Assembly (NCBI GenBank): GCA_928212115.1
Contig: CAKMRJ010005412.1
Span: 254,254,322 to 254,318,321, forward strand
DNA length: 64,000 bases
Origin: Lactuca virosa
Lineage: Eukaryota > Streptophyta > Magnoliopsida > Asterales > Asteraceae
Direction: 5' to 3'
Each line of letters starts with the position of its first letter. The first letter of the stretch is position 1. The notes below the pieces were generated by a model. It was not told the DNA's origin and searched no databases. It saw only the letters and a program-made list of their open reading frames with translations. The translations under genes were made by a program, and so were the position numbers. Below, piece after piece: positions 1 through 10,679 of the stretch.

Positions 1-2008
1 CAAATCTGACTTCGTATGAGGAAGTTATGAATTTTCTAAGATTTGGCTTAGTAGTGCACGACCCGAAACTCGAATTTTAGTTCGAGCGTTTTTGGCTTAC
101 GCGGCCTAAATGAGAGTTGAAGATCTCATTAATAGGAACTCCATGGTAAAAAGACAGACGAAAACGGAGTCCGTAGGAAGGAGTTACGAATTTTTCGCGG
201 TCATTTAACAATCTAATCTCCTCCTACTGTTAAATTTAAGATCGGTCGATAATTAGCCAACGGAGTCTAAATGAAAGTTGTAGATCTTGTTTTTATCTAC
301 GCGTGAAAAAAAAGGAACGTCGAAAACTGAGCTCGTATGCGAGAGTTATGATTTTTATAAGTCGGAAGGGTGTTGTGCGAAATCGGGTGACGTGGCGCGA
401 TCACAGCCGTTGCTTCCTCCCCAAGGCTAGCCACCAGATGGTGACACCTGGCCATGAAACTCGATAAGTTGGAGGCCAACTCGATGAGTTTTGGTGATTT
501 CCAGCCTTTAAAAAGGGTGTCGGGGCACCCTCATTTCTCACACCTTCCAACTTCACTTTCTCTCTCTACTTTCTCTCTCTAGCCTCCCTTAAGCCCCCTA
601 AAGTCTAGGTAAACCCCCTAGCACCCGAAGGAAGCCTCGAGGCTCCCAGAGTCCCGAGAAAAGAGCCTTTCGGCTCGAGAACGCTGCTCCAGCGAAGCCC
701 GGTTTTGCGAAAAACCCGCTGTTAGTGAGCTATGCCTGCCTACCCTATCTTTAGTATAACTTATGTTTTAATATAGTAACATTATTAGGACCTTAAAATA
801 ATTATTTGGGCTATTATTATGAGTTATATAAGAGTGTTTCTTAATGCTTATATAATAGTAATAATAGGTAGACTATTAATTAGTCGCGGTTAACGTTAGA
901 CTAAACTCTCGTGGTAATGATACTAGGTTTTGTCCGAGGGAAATTGTTTTAAGATTAACGAAGCGCTGTCCGAGTACCGAGTGACCACCTTATCAGGTGA
1001 GTGCATAGTTACTTTCATCTTACACATAGATATGAAGTATTTTAATATAAATTACGTGCTATGTGTGCATATTGTCTGAATACTTGTTGTCTATGCTGAG
1101 TGAAAGATTTTTATACATGTTTTAAATGATTTAAACTGTATATGTATTTTATATCTACAAAATGTGTTGGGTAAACATGGGTAGATGAAATAGTTGTTAT
1201 GTGATAATACGATGAAAGACATCAATGTTGGCAGTGATCCAGTCATCTAGTGGAGTATAGAGGATGACCACGGACTATACTAGACAGTCCAGTGGAACGC
1301 TAGCAGGTTCGTAACCTGTATGTGTTTTTGAACTAGGTGCTCACTAGGTATTTTTGAACTAAGTGTTTTCACTAGGTATTTTGAACTGAGTGTGTTCACT
1401 AGCTATTTTTGAACTAAGTTCGTTCACTAGTTACTTTTGAACTAAGTGTTTACCAGATGTTTTGGACTACGTGTTCACCAGTTGTAATCTATAAACCTTG
1501 GTAACGATGGACTTTGTGCCAAATTCCTTAGGATGATCCTTAGGAATAAATGAACGAGAAATAGCTGATTCTTAGGGTAGATCCTTAAGAGTAAAGAAGA
1601 TAACGGGGATGGGTAATTAGGTTGATTGTTTGATGTTTAAACATAATAATTATATTATTGTGGGTTGAAAACCCTATGTACTCACCAGGTTTCCCAACCT
1701 GACCCACTCAGTTTATTTGAATCACAGGTGTCGATATGAAGTTACATTACACTGAGAGATTAAGGAGACATAAATCACTAGTGATAATGAATGTATGTTC
1801 TGTTTATGCTTATGTTTCTGTATTGACGATGACACCCCAATGTTTTAAAATGAATAAAAATACATTTCTTCAGCAATGCTTTGATAATGTACTTATCATG
1901 TTTTACTGGGAACAAATTCCGCAACATTTTTATCAAAAGAAATACTCTGATTTTTATAAAGCATAAACTAAATCGGTCTTTTATGGCCGTGAAAATGGGG
2001 ATGTCACA
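1..2008 (+). mobile_element. A1: 3' LTR of a Gypsy element, truncated by the window start
   Basis: The right end (TATGGCCGTGAAAATGGGG then GTCACA) is the same as the ends of the complete A2 LTRs at 12074 and 43286, and the body aligns with them along its length. The first 10 bases match A2 near 10071, so about 440 bp of the LTR lie outside the window. It carries the shared 160-bp U3 repeats (units near 95 and 255), a pair of degenerate ACTCGATRAGTT palindromes at about 458-490 and a weak TATA-like TTTAAAAA near 508. Immediately after it, pol of element B resumes in frame, so A1 is an insertion into B. The five bases at 2009-2013 (GAGGC) would be its right target duplication. The small open frame at 1736-1966 is inside the LTR and is not a gene. 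Confidence 0.85.
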
Positions 2009-2899
2009 GAGGCCATGATGAAATGGGAGGTTCCAAAGTCTCCATCTGAGATTCAGAGTTTCCTCGGTTTAGCAGGCTATTCTCGGAGATTCATTCAGGA
2101 TTTCTCCAAGATAGTTGTACCCCTGACCCGACTGACGAAGAAGGTGGTTGTTTTTTGTTGGGGGCCTGAGCAGCATGCAACGTTCGAGATGTTGAGGCAG
2201 AGGTTGTGCGAGGTGCCGATCTTAGCCCTGGCAGAGGGCGTTGATGACTCTGTGGTATACTGTGATGCGTCCATCTTGGGTTTGGGCGCAGTGCTGATGC
2301 AGAGGGGTCACGTCATCGCCTACGCTTCGAGACAGCTAAAGCCTCACGAGGCGAACTACCCGACGCACGATCTAGAGTTGGGGGCGGTTGTTTTCACCCT
2401 CAAGATTTGGAGACATTACCTCTATGGAGTCCGTTGTAACATTTACACGGACCACAAGAGCTTGAGGTACCTCATGGATCAGCTGAATCTGAACATGAGG
2501 CAACGTTGGTGGTTAGATGTGGTGAAGGACTATGACTGTGAGATCCTCTACCACCCGGGGAAGGACAATGTTGTGGCCGATGCAATTAGCCACATGGTAT
2601 TCGCAGCCACGATTAGAGACATCTGTCTGAGGATGACAGTAGTGACTCCGCTTCTGGAGAAGATTCGGTTGGCCCAACAGGAGGCTATGAAGGAGGAACA
2701 CCGGAAGAGTGAGCATATTGTGGGACAGATTTCCTCCTTCGATTATGATAGCCGCGGGCTGTTGACACTTCACCGCAGAGTGTGGGTTCCGTATGCAGGC
2801 GGTGTGCGCCAGATCCTGATGGAGGAGGCGCGCAAGTCCAGATTTTGCATCCATTCTGGGGCGACGAAGATGTATAGAGATCTTCGCCCTGATTACTAG
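2009..2899 (+). pseudogene. B pol: RT C-terminus and RNase H
   Basis: The frame reads from the connection of the RT palm (MKWEVPKSPSEIQSFLGLAG) into RNase H. Visible RNase H landmarks are VYCDASILGLGAVLMQ, YASRQLKPHEANYPTHDLEL, IYTDHKSLRYLMDQ and the end motif YHPGKDNVVADAISH, all typical of plant Ty3/Gypsy elements. The frame is open up to a TAG at 2897-2899, where related elements have the second Trp of a YWW motif, so a TGG to TAG transition is likely. The upstream RT, including the catalytic FxDD motif, lies on the far side of A1. The product would act in reverse transcription. This fragment is not expected to be functional. Confidence 0.85.
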
Positions 2900-3927
2900 T
2901 GGCCCTGTATGAAGTGGGATGTAGCCTAGTACGTCGAGAGGTGCCTGACCTGCAGGAAGGTCAAGGCCGAGCACCAGAGACCTTACTGCAAGACACAACC
3001 GTTGGATATCCCTGTGTGGAAATGGGAGGATATTACTATGGATTTCATCACGAAGCTTCCCAGGACCGCATGAGGAGTGGATTCGATTTGGGTCATCGTG
3101 GATCGGTTGACCAAGAGTGCCATTTCATTCCGATCCAGGAGGGCATTTCGGCCAAGAAGTTGGCCGACATCTACATCAGGGAGGTAGTAGCTCGACACGG
3201 AGTGCCAGTTTTCGTGATTTCTGACCGAGATGTACGGTTCACTTCTAGATTCTGGAAGAGATTTCATGACGATTTGGGTACTCGTCTGCACTTTAGAACG
3301 ACTTTTCACCCGCAGACGGATGGTCAGAGCGAACGGACCATCCAGACCTTGGAGGATATGTTGCGGGCATACGTCCTAGACTTTGGTGGTAGCTGGGATA
3401 CCTACCTTCCTTTGGCATAGTTTTCCTACAATAATAGCTAGCACGTGAGCATCAACCGTCCTCCCTTCGAGATGCTTTATGGGAGGAAGTGCAGAACCCC
3501 GATATGCTGGGGTGAGGTTGGATAGAGGGTCATGGGGAGTACCGAAGTGGTACTCAAGACAACAGAGAGGATCCAGATGGTCCGGAGTAGCCTCCAGACA
3601 GCCCAAAGTCAGCAGAAGAGTTACGCCGACAGACGACGATCAGACCTGGAGTTTCTGGTAGGATACATGGTCCTCCTAAAGGTGTCACCTTGGAAAGGTG
3701 TCATCCGGTTCAGGAAGTGGGGAAAGTTGGGCCCCAGATACATCGAACCGTTTAGGGTTGTAGCCCAGGTGGGCAAGGTTGCGTATCGATTGGATCTTCC
3801 AGCCGAGCTTAGTCAGATCCACAACATCTTTCATGTATCCCAGCTGCGGAAGTGCTTGGTAGATAACTCCGCAGTGGTGTCCTTAGAGGATATTCAGGTA
3901 GATGACAGCCTGAACTACATCGAGTGA
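2900..3927 (+). pseudogene. B pol: integrase, frameshifted
   Basis: The integrase of B continues from RNase H but in broken frames. The N-terminal half (about 2900-3118) reads in one frame, up to a VIVDRLTKSA motif. A single missing C near 3120 moves the core into another frame (3121-3420). In that frame AKKLADIYIREVVARHG, VISDRDVRFTSRFW and HPQTDGQSERTIQTLEDML show the second Asp and the Glu of the DDE triad. TAG at 3418-3420 and TAG near 3437 interrupt the FSYNNS stretch. The C-terminal domain (3532-3927) keeps SYADRRRSDLEF, WKGVIRFRKWGKLGPRYIEPF and HNIFHVSQLRKCL, the GPY/F-type module of Gypsy integrases. Confidence 0.8.
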
Positions 3928-4107
3928 CCGGTAGCCATCCTTAACAGGAAGACGAAGGATCTGAGGAACAAGAGGGTTGAGTTGGTGAAGGTGCAAAGAC
4001 AACACCACAAGGGCTCAGAATGGATTTGGGAGCCGGAAGACGAGATAAGGGAGCACTACCCAGAGCTATTTCCAGACGTAGGAGACTTCGAGGACGAAGT
4101 CTAAAAT
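3928..4107 (+). pseudogene. B pol: chromodomain-like tail
   Basis: After a TGA at 3925-3927 the same frame continues to the TAA at 4102-4104. It has the form seen at the C-terminus of plant Gypsy integrases: a conserved basic stretch, a motif around SEWIWEPEDEIREHYPELF, then an acidic end. In chromoviruses this tail helps direct integration. Here the assignment rests on position and on the WEPEDE-type motif. Confidence 0.6.
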
Positions 4108-4121
4108 AAGTGAGGGAGATT
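4108..4121 (+). other. B polypurine tract
   Basis: AAGTGAGGGAGATT lies directly before the TG that opens the 3' LTR. This is the expected place for the plus-strand primer of reverse transcription. Confidence 0.75.
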
Positions 4122-4169
4122 TGTAACGCCCAGTTCCTGGTATGTATTTCAAATTAATTTATTCATTTT

Positions 4170-5280
4170 TAACTGGAACTCAACGAGTTGGAGGCCCCAA
4201 ACTTGTCGAGTAGGAACAAAAATTGGACGTAGAACTTAAAGTCTACTCGACGAGTTGAGGGAATCAACTCGACGAGTAGGGCTGCAAGAATGAAACCCTA
4301 AATTTCAGGGTTTAGCACCCTATTTAAACACCTTAACCTCCAATGGCTGGCCACATTTACAGCCTCCATCATCCCAAACCCTAGCCACGAAACCCTAATA
4401 CGTTTTTGAGAGTTTTTAGCCATTTTTGGTGTATTCTTGAGGCTTGGAAGAAGAAGAGACTTGAAGAAGGAACAAGGAAGTGAAGGAGAAGAGTAGATCC
4501 AGAAGTTGAGCTCCATTTCTGGTTCATTGGAGGTATAAAGCTCATATCTTGTCTATTCAATGTTTAGATATAGTTTTGGAGTGATTTCCCCATGTCTTGG
4601 TCCAAGATTGCTAGCTTTTGAGATTTGGATGTCCCAAGTGATTACTCTTTTAGATCTGTGGTCTAGAAGGACTTTCATTGCATAAAGGTGCAAACTTTAT
4701 GGCCATGGGAGTCCCATGCAAGCTTTAGGATGCCATTTTGGCCTTTTAAGCTCCAAAAGGCCATGCATGGAGAGAAAGTTTGGGACTTTATGTGTTCATA
4801 TGGTATCTAGAGTCTAGATCTCAGTTTATATGCTTTAGTTTGAAGTATTGTGGCTTTTGGATCAAGATCTAGAGCTTAAAGAATTAGGTTTTGAGCTAAA
4901 CCCATTAAGTAGGGATATTAACGGGTAAAGTTGGAAACTTTACCCTTAAAAGGACACTTTCAGTATGTGGATGAAGTATGAGGCTTAGAACTGAAGGATA
5001 AGAGCTTAATCTATTAAGATGGCTCAACAGACTGAAGAACTCGTCGAGTCCATAGAGGAACTCGATGAGTTGGGTCGAAGTATCACGAGTCTATAAAGGG
5101 AAAAACTCGACGAGTTCAAGGATGACTCGACGAGTTGATTGAAGAAGTCCTGATTCTATGGATAAGGAGGAACTTGATGAGTTGTGAAAGAACTCGAGGA
5201 GTTGGATCGTGATTAAGGGTTCTTGATTCATGAAACTCGACGAGTTGATGGACCAACTTGGCGAGTTGAGTCAACCAGGA
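4170..5280 (+). repeat. Dispersed ACTCGACGAGT palindromes in the B LTR
   Basis: Exact ACTCG(A/T)CGAGT copies lie at 4245-4255, 4267-4277, 5039-5049, 5105-5115, 5125-5135 and 5235-5245. At least six one- or two-base variants lie between them (for example 4178, 5060, 5171, 5192 and 5262). All are short perfect or near-perfect palindromes, often followed by TTGA or TTGG. Confidence 0.85.
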
Positions 5281-5614
5281 TGTTGACTTTGACCCGAATG
5301 TTGACTTTTACCAGGATATTGACTTTGACTATGACTATGACCAAAGTTAACCCTTAAGGGGGTTATGAGTATGAAAAGGCTAATTAAAGGAAAATTTTAT
5401 GTGTAGGACACTGAGAGGGGTTGATTTCAGAGCATGAGTTTTTACAGCTATTCACAGTTATCGAGGTGAGTTACCTTCCAGTAGAGGTGCGTCTAAGGCA
5501 CCAATGTCGAACCACCAGTAGGTGATTATAATTAAGATTATTGTCTTTATGATAAATGTCTAGTATGCCACTATTTGTTATGCTTTATGTGCTAGGATGC
5601 TATGATATTATGTG

Positions 5615-5860
5615 TTAGTGGTAGGAGGGGTGAAATAGTCCCCGGTTACAGGTTGAAAGAGACCGAAGGGGTAGACAATACCCATGTATGCCTAGCAGTA
5701 TGTTTATGATATGTTATTATGTGGTAGTGGTAGGGGTGAAATAGTCCCCGGTTACCGGTTAAAAGAGACCGAAGGGGTAGACAATATCTATGTATGCCTA
5801 GCAGTATGTTTATGATATGTTATTATATGGTAGTTGTAGGGGGTGAAATAGTCCCCGTAA
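5615..5860 (+). repeat. About 108-bp tandem repeat in the B LTR, roughly 2.5 copies
   Basis: A unit starting GTGGTAGGGGTGAAATAGTC recurs at about 5622, 5726 and 5832. Each copy is followed by CCCGG, a GGTT segment, AAGAGACCGAAGGGGTAGAC and ATGTATGCCTAGCAG. The third copy diverges after about 50 bp. Confidence 0.75.
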
Positions 5861-5881
5861 CCGGTTGAGATAAACCAGAGG

Positions 5882-6038
5882 GTAGGTCGGGCACCCAGAT
5901 ATGCCTGACAGGTGTAGGTCGGACACCCAGGTATGTCTGACAGGGGTAGGTTGGGCACCTCGGTATGCGTAACAGGGATAGGTTAAGCACCCTGGTATGC
6001 TCAGCAGGGTAGGTCGGGCAGCCAGATATGCCTGACAG
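5882..6038 (+). repeat. 31-32-bp tandem repeat in the B LTR, five copies
   Basis: Units starting GTAGGTCGGGCACCC or close variants begin at 5882, 5914, 5946, 5977 and 6009. Each runs through a TATGCCTGACAGG-like end. The block sits about 300 bp before the LTR end, probably in the R/U5 part. Confidence 0.8.
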
Positions 6039-6350
6039 TATGTTTATTGTATGGTATGTGGTATGATGGGGGAACTCACTAAGCTTTGTGCTTACGGTTT
6101 TCAGTTTTTGTTTCAGGTCCATCTTCTTCGAAGGTAAAGGAGGCGGCATGATAGCATCGCATCACACCACTATTTTCCGCACTATGATGTTCTTGGGATA
6201 TTACTCTGACATTATTATGACTTGTTTTGAGACATATGATTTATGGGTTTTTATGATATGAGATAAATTAATGATGTTTTCAATAATCTGTTTTATGAAT
6301 TATTAAATTAAAAATGAAATTTTTGGTCTTCTATATTTTGGGATGTTACA

Positions 6351-7134
6351 ATTCGCCTCATGAGGATTCAGCTGCCTCGACGCATAAACGATCACGTGAC
6401 CCCGCTGCATAAGCACTATACCTAATCCCAAGATAGAAGCATCACAATAAACCACGAAGTCGTCAACACCCTTGGGAAATATCAAGATCGGAACCTTGCA
6501 CAATCTCTGCTTCAGAGTCTTAAATTTTGCTACTGCTCCGACCCTGAACGGAAAGTAAATGACTTCTTCGTCAGCCTGGTCAATAGAACTGAGATCCTGG
6601 AGAAATTCTTAATGAACCTCCGGTAGTACCCTGCTAAGACAAGGAAACTATGAATCTCTAATGGAGACCTCGGAACCTCCCACTCCATCTCTTGGAAGGA
6701 TCGACCAATATACCCTTCTGATTGAGATGTGTCCTAAGAACTGCATCTCGTGCAACCAGAACTTACATTTGGAGAATTTGACATAAAGCATCTCCCTCCT
6801 CAAAGTCTCCAAAACCTCCCGAAGGTGATCCTCATGTTGCTCCTTGGTCTTAGAATAGACCAAGATATAATCAATGAAGATGATCACCGACCGATCTAGC
6901 TTCGACCTATAAACCCTGTTCATGAGGTCCATGAATTCTGTCGATGCATTGGTTAGCCCAAAAAGCATCACTACGAACTTGTAATCACCATAGCGAGTTC
7001 GAAAAGCTGTCTTCTAAACATCCTCATACCGAACCCCCATCTAATGGTAGCCTGAACGCAAATCGATATTGGAAATCCAAGATGCACCCTATAATTGGTC
7101 TAACAAGTCATTGATCCTCAGAAGGGGATAACAG
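6351..7134 (-). pseudogene. C pol, left piece: RT palm to RNase H
   Basis: Read on the minus strand from 7134 to 6351 this is Gypsy pol. It runs from the RT fingers/palm (NDLLDQL, then an SNIDLRSGYHQ-like stretch), through MLFGLTNASTEFMDLMNRVY, the palm motif FIDYILVYSK and KFSKCKFWLHEMQFLGH, to RNase H (VYCDASILGLGIVLMQ, YASRQLNPHEAN). The catalytic motif, normally FIDD, reads FIDY: codon 6869-6867 is TAT. That would abolish metal binding. There are also stops (TAG near 7093) and frame breaks between 6504 and 6650. The 5' part of the gene continues at 48440, across insertion D. The 3' part lies left of the window, beyond B. Confidence 0.85.
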
Positions 7135-7889
7135 TGATGGGTTTTGAGCATCCTAACACTCCTATGGTGTACATGCAACCCTAGAAACCTTGGATCTATG
7201 TTTTACTATTAATACATGCAAATTTGTTTTTCCAAGGTTCATAACCTATCTAGCATGTCATGGGGTACTTTAAACATAAAAAGCTAGAATAATTGCATAC
7301 CTTTTCAATAGTGAGTTGATTCCTTGGAGTTTGAGATCCAAGCACCAATAATGTGGATGCCTCAAATGGAAATCACAAATCACCACAAACTTGGAAAAAC
7401 TATGAGAGTGTATGTTTTCTTGTAGAAATCGGCCACCTTTCTTTCACACACCACTAGCACCATTTCAAGCATCATAAGCTCCTTTATATAGTGTGGAGGA
7501 TTAGGGTTACATCCATGTAAACCCTAATACCCATGAGTCTTCCTTTCCAAGGATCCATGGGTTAAAAGCTCCATGGACTCCCATGCATGCCAAGCCCATT
7601 CCAAATGAGTATTAGCCCACACTTATATAAATACAAGAGCCCATATTTAATTAGTCACCTTTTTTATCACCAAATTAATTCTAAATTAATTTATGATCAA
7701 TACTAATTAAATAATATGATTTCATATTAATATAATATAACCTATAATATATTAACAAATCATAAACATACAATTCTCAAAGGTTTAACCATACAAATTG
7801 TTCGGGTGAAGTGCAACCCAAATGGACCATGTCGGGTCGGGTCAAGTATATACCAAATAAATTTATGGACTTAGATACCTTATCCAACA
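7135..7889 (-). mobile_element. D 3' LTR (755 bp)
   Basis: On the minus strand the LTR opens TGTTGGATAAGG and ends CATCA. It aligns over its whole length with 47674-48439. By eye I count about 18 substitutions plus one 11-bp indel (a CTATCCATGGA-like duplication present only in the other copy). A minus-strand TATA box (TATATAAA) lies at 7490-7483. Confidence 0.9.
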
Positions 7890-7902
7890 GTCTCCCACTT
7901 GG
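7890..7902 (-). other. D polypurine tract
   Basis: The minus strand reads CCAAGTGGGAGAC directly before the 3' LTR. This is the usual Copia plus-strand primer. Confidence 0.8.
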
Positions 7903-8737
7903 ATAAGTCTAATAACTATATTTGCCTATATTACTTCAGGAACCAACCGGCAATCGTAGCTCTTAAAAATCTGTTGAACTATGAAGTGCCATTTTAGATA
8001 AGTGATCATATAATCCTCTGTTCTCAAGATATCAGCCGGACAAATACATGGAACAATGTCGTACTTATTGTCCAGCAGTTTGTTTCCCGATTTCCGATTT
8101 TTTTGACATAGAACTAAATTGAACACAACAATTAGGTTCTGACCGGGCCCGATACATAGGTCAAAACAAAATCATCGAGGGGCCCAAATATTGCTTTTAA
8201 TCCTCCAAGGACTAGAAGGAACAGATAAACTTCGATTCATATACTCGTTTCTACTACTTGTTGAATTATACACAAAGGCACATTTTATAACATCAAGTTA
8301 CTGATGTGTTTTCGTGCAATCAATGCATAACAAACTCATAGGCAACAACTCATATCTCTAGGTTTGAAGACTTATACGATATTACCGTCTCACGATCACT
8401 CGAGATAAATTCCATGAAGTGATGCAAGTGAGCGTGGGTTTATTCCAATACTCAGAGCTTATGAGCACTCATGAATGTTGTAGCAACCATTGCTATGGCA
8501 AAACACCTTTAGTCATCTACAAGCCCAATTCATGACAGTCTTAATTCATACCTACTTCCGACGTATGACTGACTGTGGAAGTTTGAATAAAGTAACTTAT
8601 TCTGGAAGTCAAAACATGCAAAGCTGAAACAATAGTAAATAATTGATAAAAGACTGTAACACCTTACTTATAAATAAACACACCTTTTATTCATCATCAA
8701 ATGTCGATTACATTTTACAAGTTTTAGAAATAGCTAC
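7903..8737 (-). other. D 3' untranslated region
   Basis: About 835 bp lie between the end of RNase H and the polypurine tract. No open frame resembles a protein family, and I see no internal repeat. The 66-codon frame at 7926-8126 is probably chance. Confidence 0.6.
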
Positions 8738-9628
8738 CTAATCTGTAAAACTAATATCATCCTTCAGCTCGATGCGTCTCGCATGTTGTAAATGCCTAAC
8801 CCTCTTCAGTCCATTCGCGAGGGGATCTGCATGATTCTCTTCTGATGATACCCTCTTTTCCACGACGAGTCCTTCTTCTATCTTATGTCTTATGAAATGA
8901 TATTTTCTGTCAATGTGTCTGGATCTGCCATGATCTCTCGGTTCCTTGGCTAAGGCAACCGCACTATTGCTGTCACAGAAAATCTCCATAGGCTCCTTAA
9001 TAGCTGGAACAACTCCAAGGTCTCCGATGAAGTTCTTCAGCCATATCGCCTCCTTTTCCGCTTCACTCGCTGCTATGTACTCTGACTCACAAGTTGAATC
9101 AGCTACCGTCTCCTGCTTGGAACTCTTCCAACTGATTGCCCCTCCATTTAGAGTAAAGACCCAGTCCGACTGAGAGCGGAAATTATCCCTATCAGTCTGA
9201 AAGCTAGCATCACTATACCCTACTACTCTCAAGCCATCACTCCCACCAAGGGTAAGTATCCAATCCTTAGTCCTCCGCAGGTACTTGAGAATATTCTTTA
9301 CCGCAGTCCAGTGAGCCTTGCCAGGGTTCCCCTAATATCTGCTGACCATGCTCAAAGCGAAGGCCACATCAGGGCGGGTACAAGTCATAGCATACATGAT
9401 CGATCCAACAACGGAAGCATATGATAATCGACTCATCTCAGCTATCTCAGCCTCTATACTCGGGCTCTGAGCCTTGCTCAATTTGGCATTGCTTTGGATC
9501 GGTAATTCTCCTTTCTTGGAATTCTGCATGTTGAACCTTTTCAACACCTTATCCAAGTAGGTACTCTGACTAAGTCCAATTAGTCTTTTATTCCTGTCTC
9601 TTAATATCCTTATCCCTAGTATATAGGC
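8738..9628 (-). pseudogene. D pol: RT C-terminus and RNase H
   Basis: The minus strand from 9628 continues the RT of D after the A2 insertion: an ILGI motif, YLDKVLKRFNMQNSKKGELPI, then MSRLSYASVVGSIMYAMTCTRPDVAFAL. A TAG near 9332 and a frame change follow. RNase H is complete in 9232-8738: GYSDASFQTDRDNFRSQSDW, GGAISWKSSKQETVADSTCE, SEYIAASEAEKEAIWLK, EIFCDSNSAVALAKEP and HIDRKYHFIRHKIEEG. The acidic residues of the active site are in place. This is Copia RNase H of the Tork-like type. The first half of the RT lies at 43287-43693. Confidence 0.9.
9624..9628. repeat. Target site duplication of A2, left copy (TAGGC)
   Basis: TAGGC precedes the A2 5' LTR and is repeated exactly at 43287-43291. 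With one copy removed, the RT of D reads through. Confidence 0.95.
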
Positions 9629-9833
9629 TGTAACGCCCGTGTTTCAGGGCTAAGCATTTTAGATGATGTAATAGTCTAGGTCAACTATTGTAACTCTTTT
9701 TGATGTAATAAAGATGAAATATTTGAGTATTATGTGAATTATGTGAATTTATATGCTTATTATTTATTTATAAATGTATAATAAATAAAGGATAAAAATA
9801 AGCGTCAAAATTAAAGTGTGAGATAAACCCGAT

Positions 9834-10430
9834 ATCTCTACATAAAGTTGTAGTGGTCGAAACAAGGATTCTGAAGATATAAAGAACGTTGAAATCCGAG
9901 TTATAACAAAGAAGTTATGACCCGTCAAAGTTTAGCGACGGAACCGACACGGCACCGGGAAGCGTAAATAATGAATTTACGATAGAGCGACTTTTAGCCT
10001 TAGCGATCTAAACGAAAGTCGTAGAAAACGTTAAACCGAGAGCATCCATAAAAAGAACACCCAAATCTGACTTCGTATGAGGAAGTTATGATTTTTCGAA
10101 GTTTCGGCTTAGTAGTGTACAGCCCGAAGTTCGAATATTAGAACGAGCGGTTTCTAGCCGACACAACCTAAACGAGAATCGAAGATCTCATTAATAGTAG
10201 CCTAACCATAAAAAGACAGACAAAAACGGACGTCGAATGAAGAAGTTATGAATTTTTAACAGACCAATCATGTCCCGACCTGTTAAAAATATAAATTTAA
10301 AATAAAGTCAAAATTTGCCAACGAAGTCTAAACGAAAGTTGTAGAGTACGTTCCCGCCTACGCGTGGATATAAAGAACGTCAAAAATAGAGCTCGTATGC
10401 GAAAGTTATGAATTTTAGAAGTCGGGATGT
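9834..10430 (+). repeat. Degenerate 160-bp tandem array in the A2 U3 (four units)
   Basis: Each unit carries an AGCC...TCTAAACGAAAGTYGTAG block, a CATAAAAAGAAC-like block and a block of the form AAATCYGASYTCGTATG...GAAGTTATGA. The AGCC/GCC anchors fall at 9995, 10156 and 10316, giving periods of 161 and 160. The same array occurs in the LTRs of A1, E and H. Confidence 0.75.
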
Positions 10431-10514
10431 GAATTTGCGAGATAAGATGACGTGGCCGCATCTGAGCCGTTACTTGTTGTCCAAGGCTTCGCTTCGGATT
10501 GAGACACGTCGCCT

Positions 10515-10655
10515 CGCATACGCGCCGCGTAAGAGGGTACGCCCCGCGTTCGGAAATCGCTTGGTCTCGGAAGCTCCACGTCGCCCCACCGAAGCCGCGC
10601 CATCTGTCCCCTTATCCGAACTACGCCCCACGTAATGCTGTACGCCCAGCGTACC
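10515..10655 (+). promoter_or_regulatory. Cluster of TACGC-N3-GCGTA palindromes upstream of the A2 TATA box
   Basis: Four variants occur within about 135 bp: TACGCGCCGCGTA, TACGCCCCGCGTT, TACGCCCCACGTA and TACGCCCAGCGTA. They end about 20-30 bp before TATAAATA at 10672. The 3' LTR copy has TACGCCCCGCGTA at the third site. Confidence 0.6.
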
Positions 10656-10671
10656 TCTGAAGGCTCGTGCC

Positions 10672-10679
10672 TATAAATA
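10672..10679 (+). promoter_or_regulatory. TATA box of the A2 5' LTR
   Basis: TATAAATA lies within CCTATAAATAGG, at the border between the palindrome cluster and the CT-rich leader. The same box is at 41887-41894 in the 3' LTR and, in another family, at 60338-60345. Confidence 0.7.

Larger units (their letters stand above)
2009..6350 (+). mobile_element. B: plus-strand Ty3/Gypsy element, 3' part (pol end and 3' LTR)
   Basis: B is the right-hand part of a Gypsy element: RT end, RNase H, integrase, polypurine tract and a full 3' LTR. The left part lies outside the window, beyond A1. B is inserted in the RNase H region of the minus-strand element C, which resumes at 6351. The five bases after the LTR (ATTCG) should be one copy of its target duplication. 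The other copy is not visible. Confidence 0.85.
4122..6350 (+). mobile_element. B 3' LTR (2229 bp)
   Basis: The LTR opens with TGTAACGCCCAG and closes with GGATGTTACA, the TG...CA form of Gypsy LTRs. It is preceded by a polypurine tract and followed by unrelated minus-strand pol of C. Inside are many ACTCGACGAGT palindromes (4170-4280 and 5035-5275), a weak TATA-like TATTTAAA near 4320, and two tandem repeat blocks (about 5615-5850 and 5882-6038). The ORFs in it are chance frames. It resembles the reversed LTR of C at about 51297-52691 around the GGCACCAATGTCG block and the CTCACTAAGC block, so B and C are related families. Confidence 0.85.

Noticed and set aside
2513..2998. 161-codon minus-strand ORF opposite the B RNase H
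   Set aside because: Antisense shadow of a well-conserved pol domain.
7926..8126. 66-codon minus-strand frame in the D 3' region
   Set aside because: No domain, short, in the untranslated region of a decayed element.
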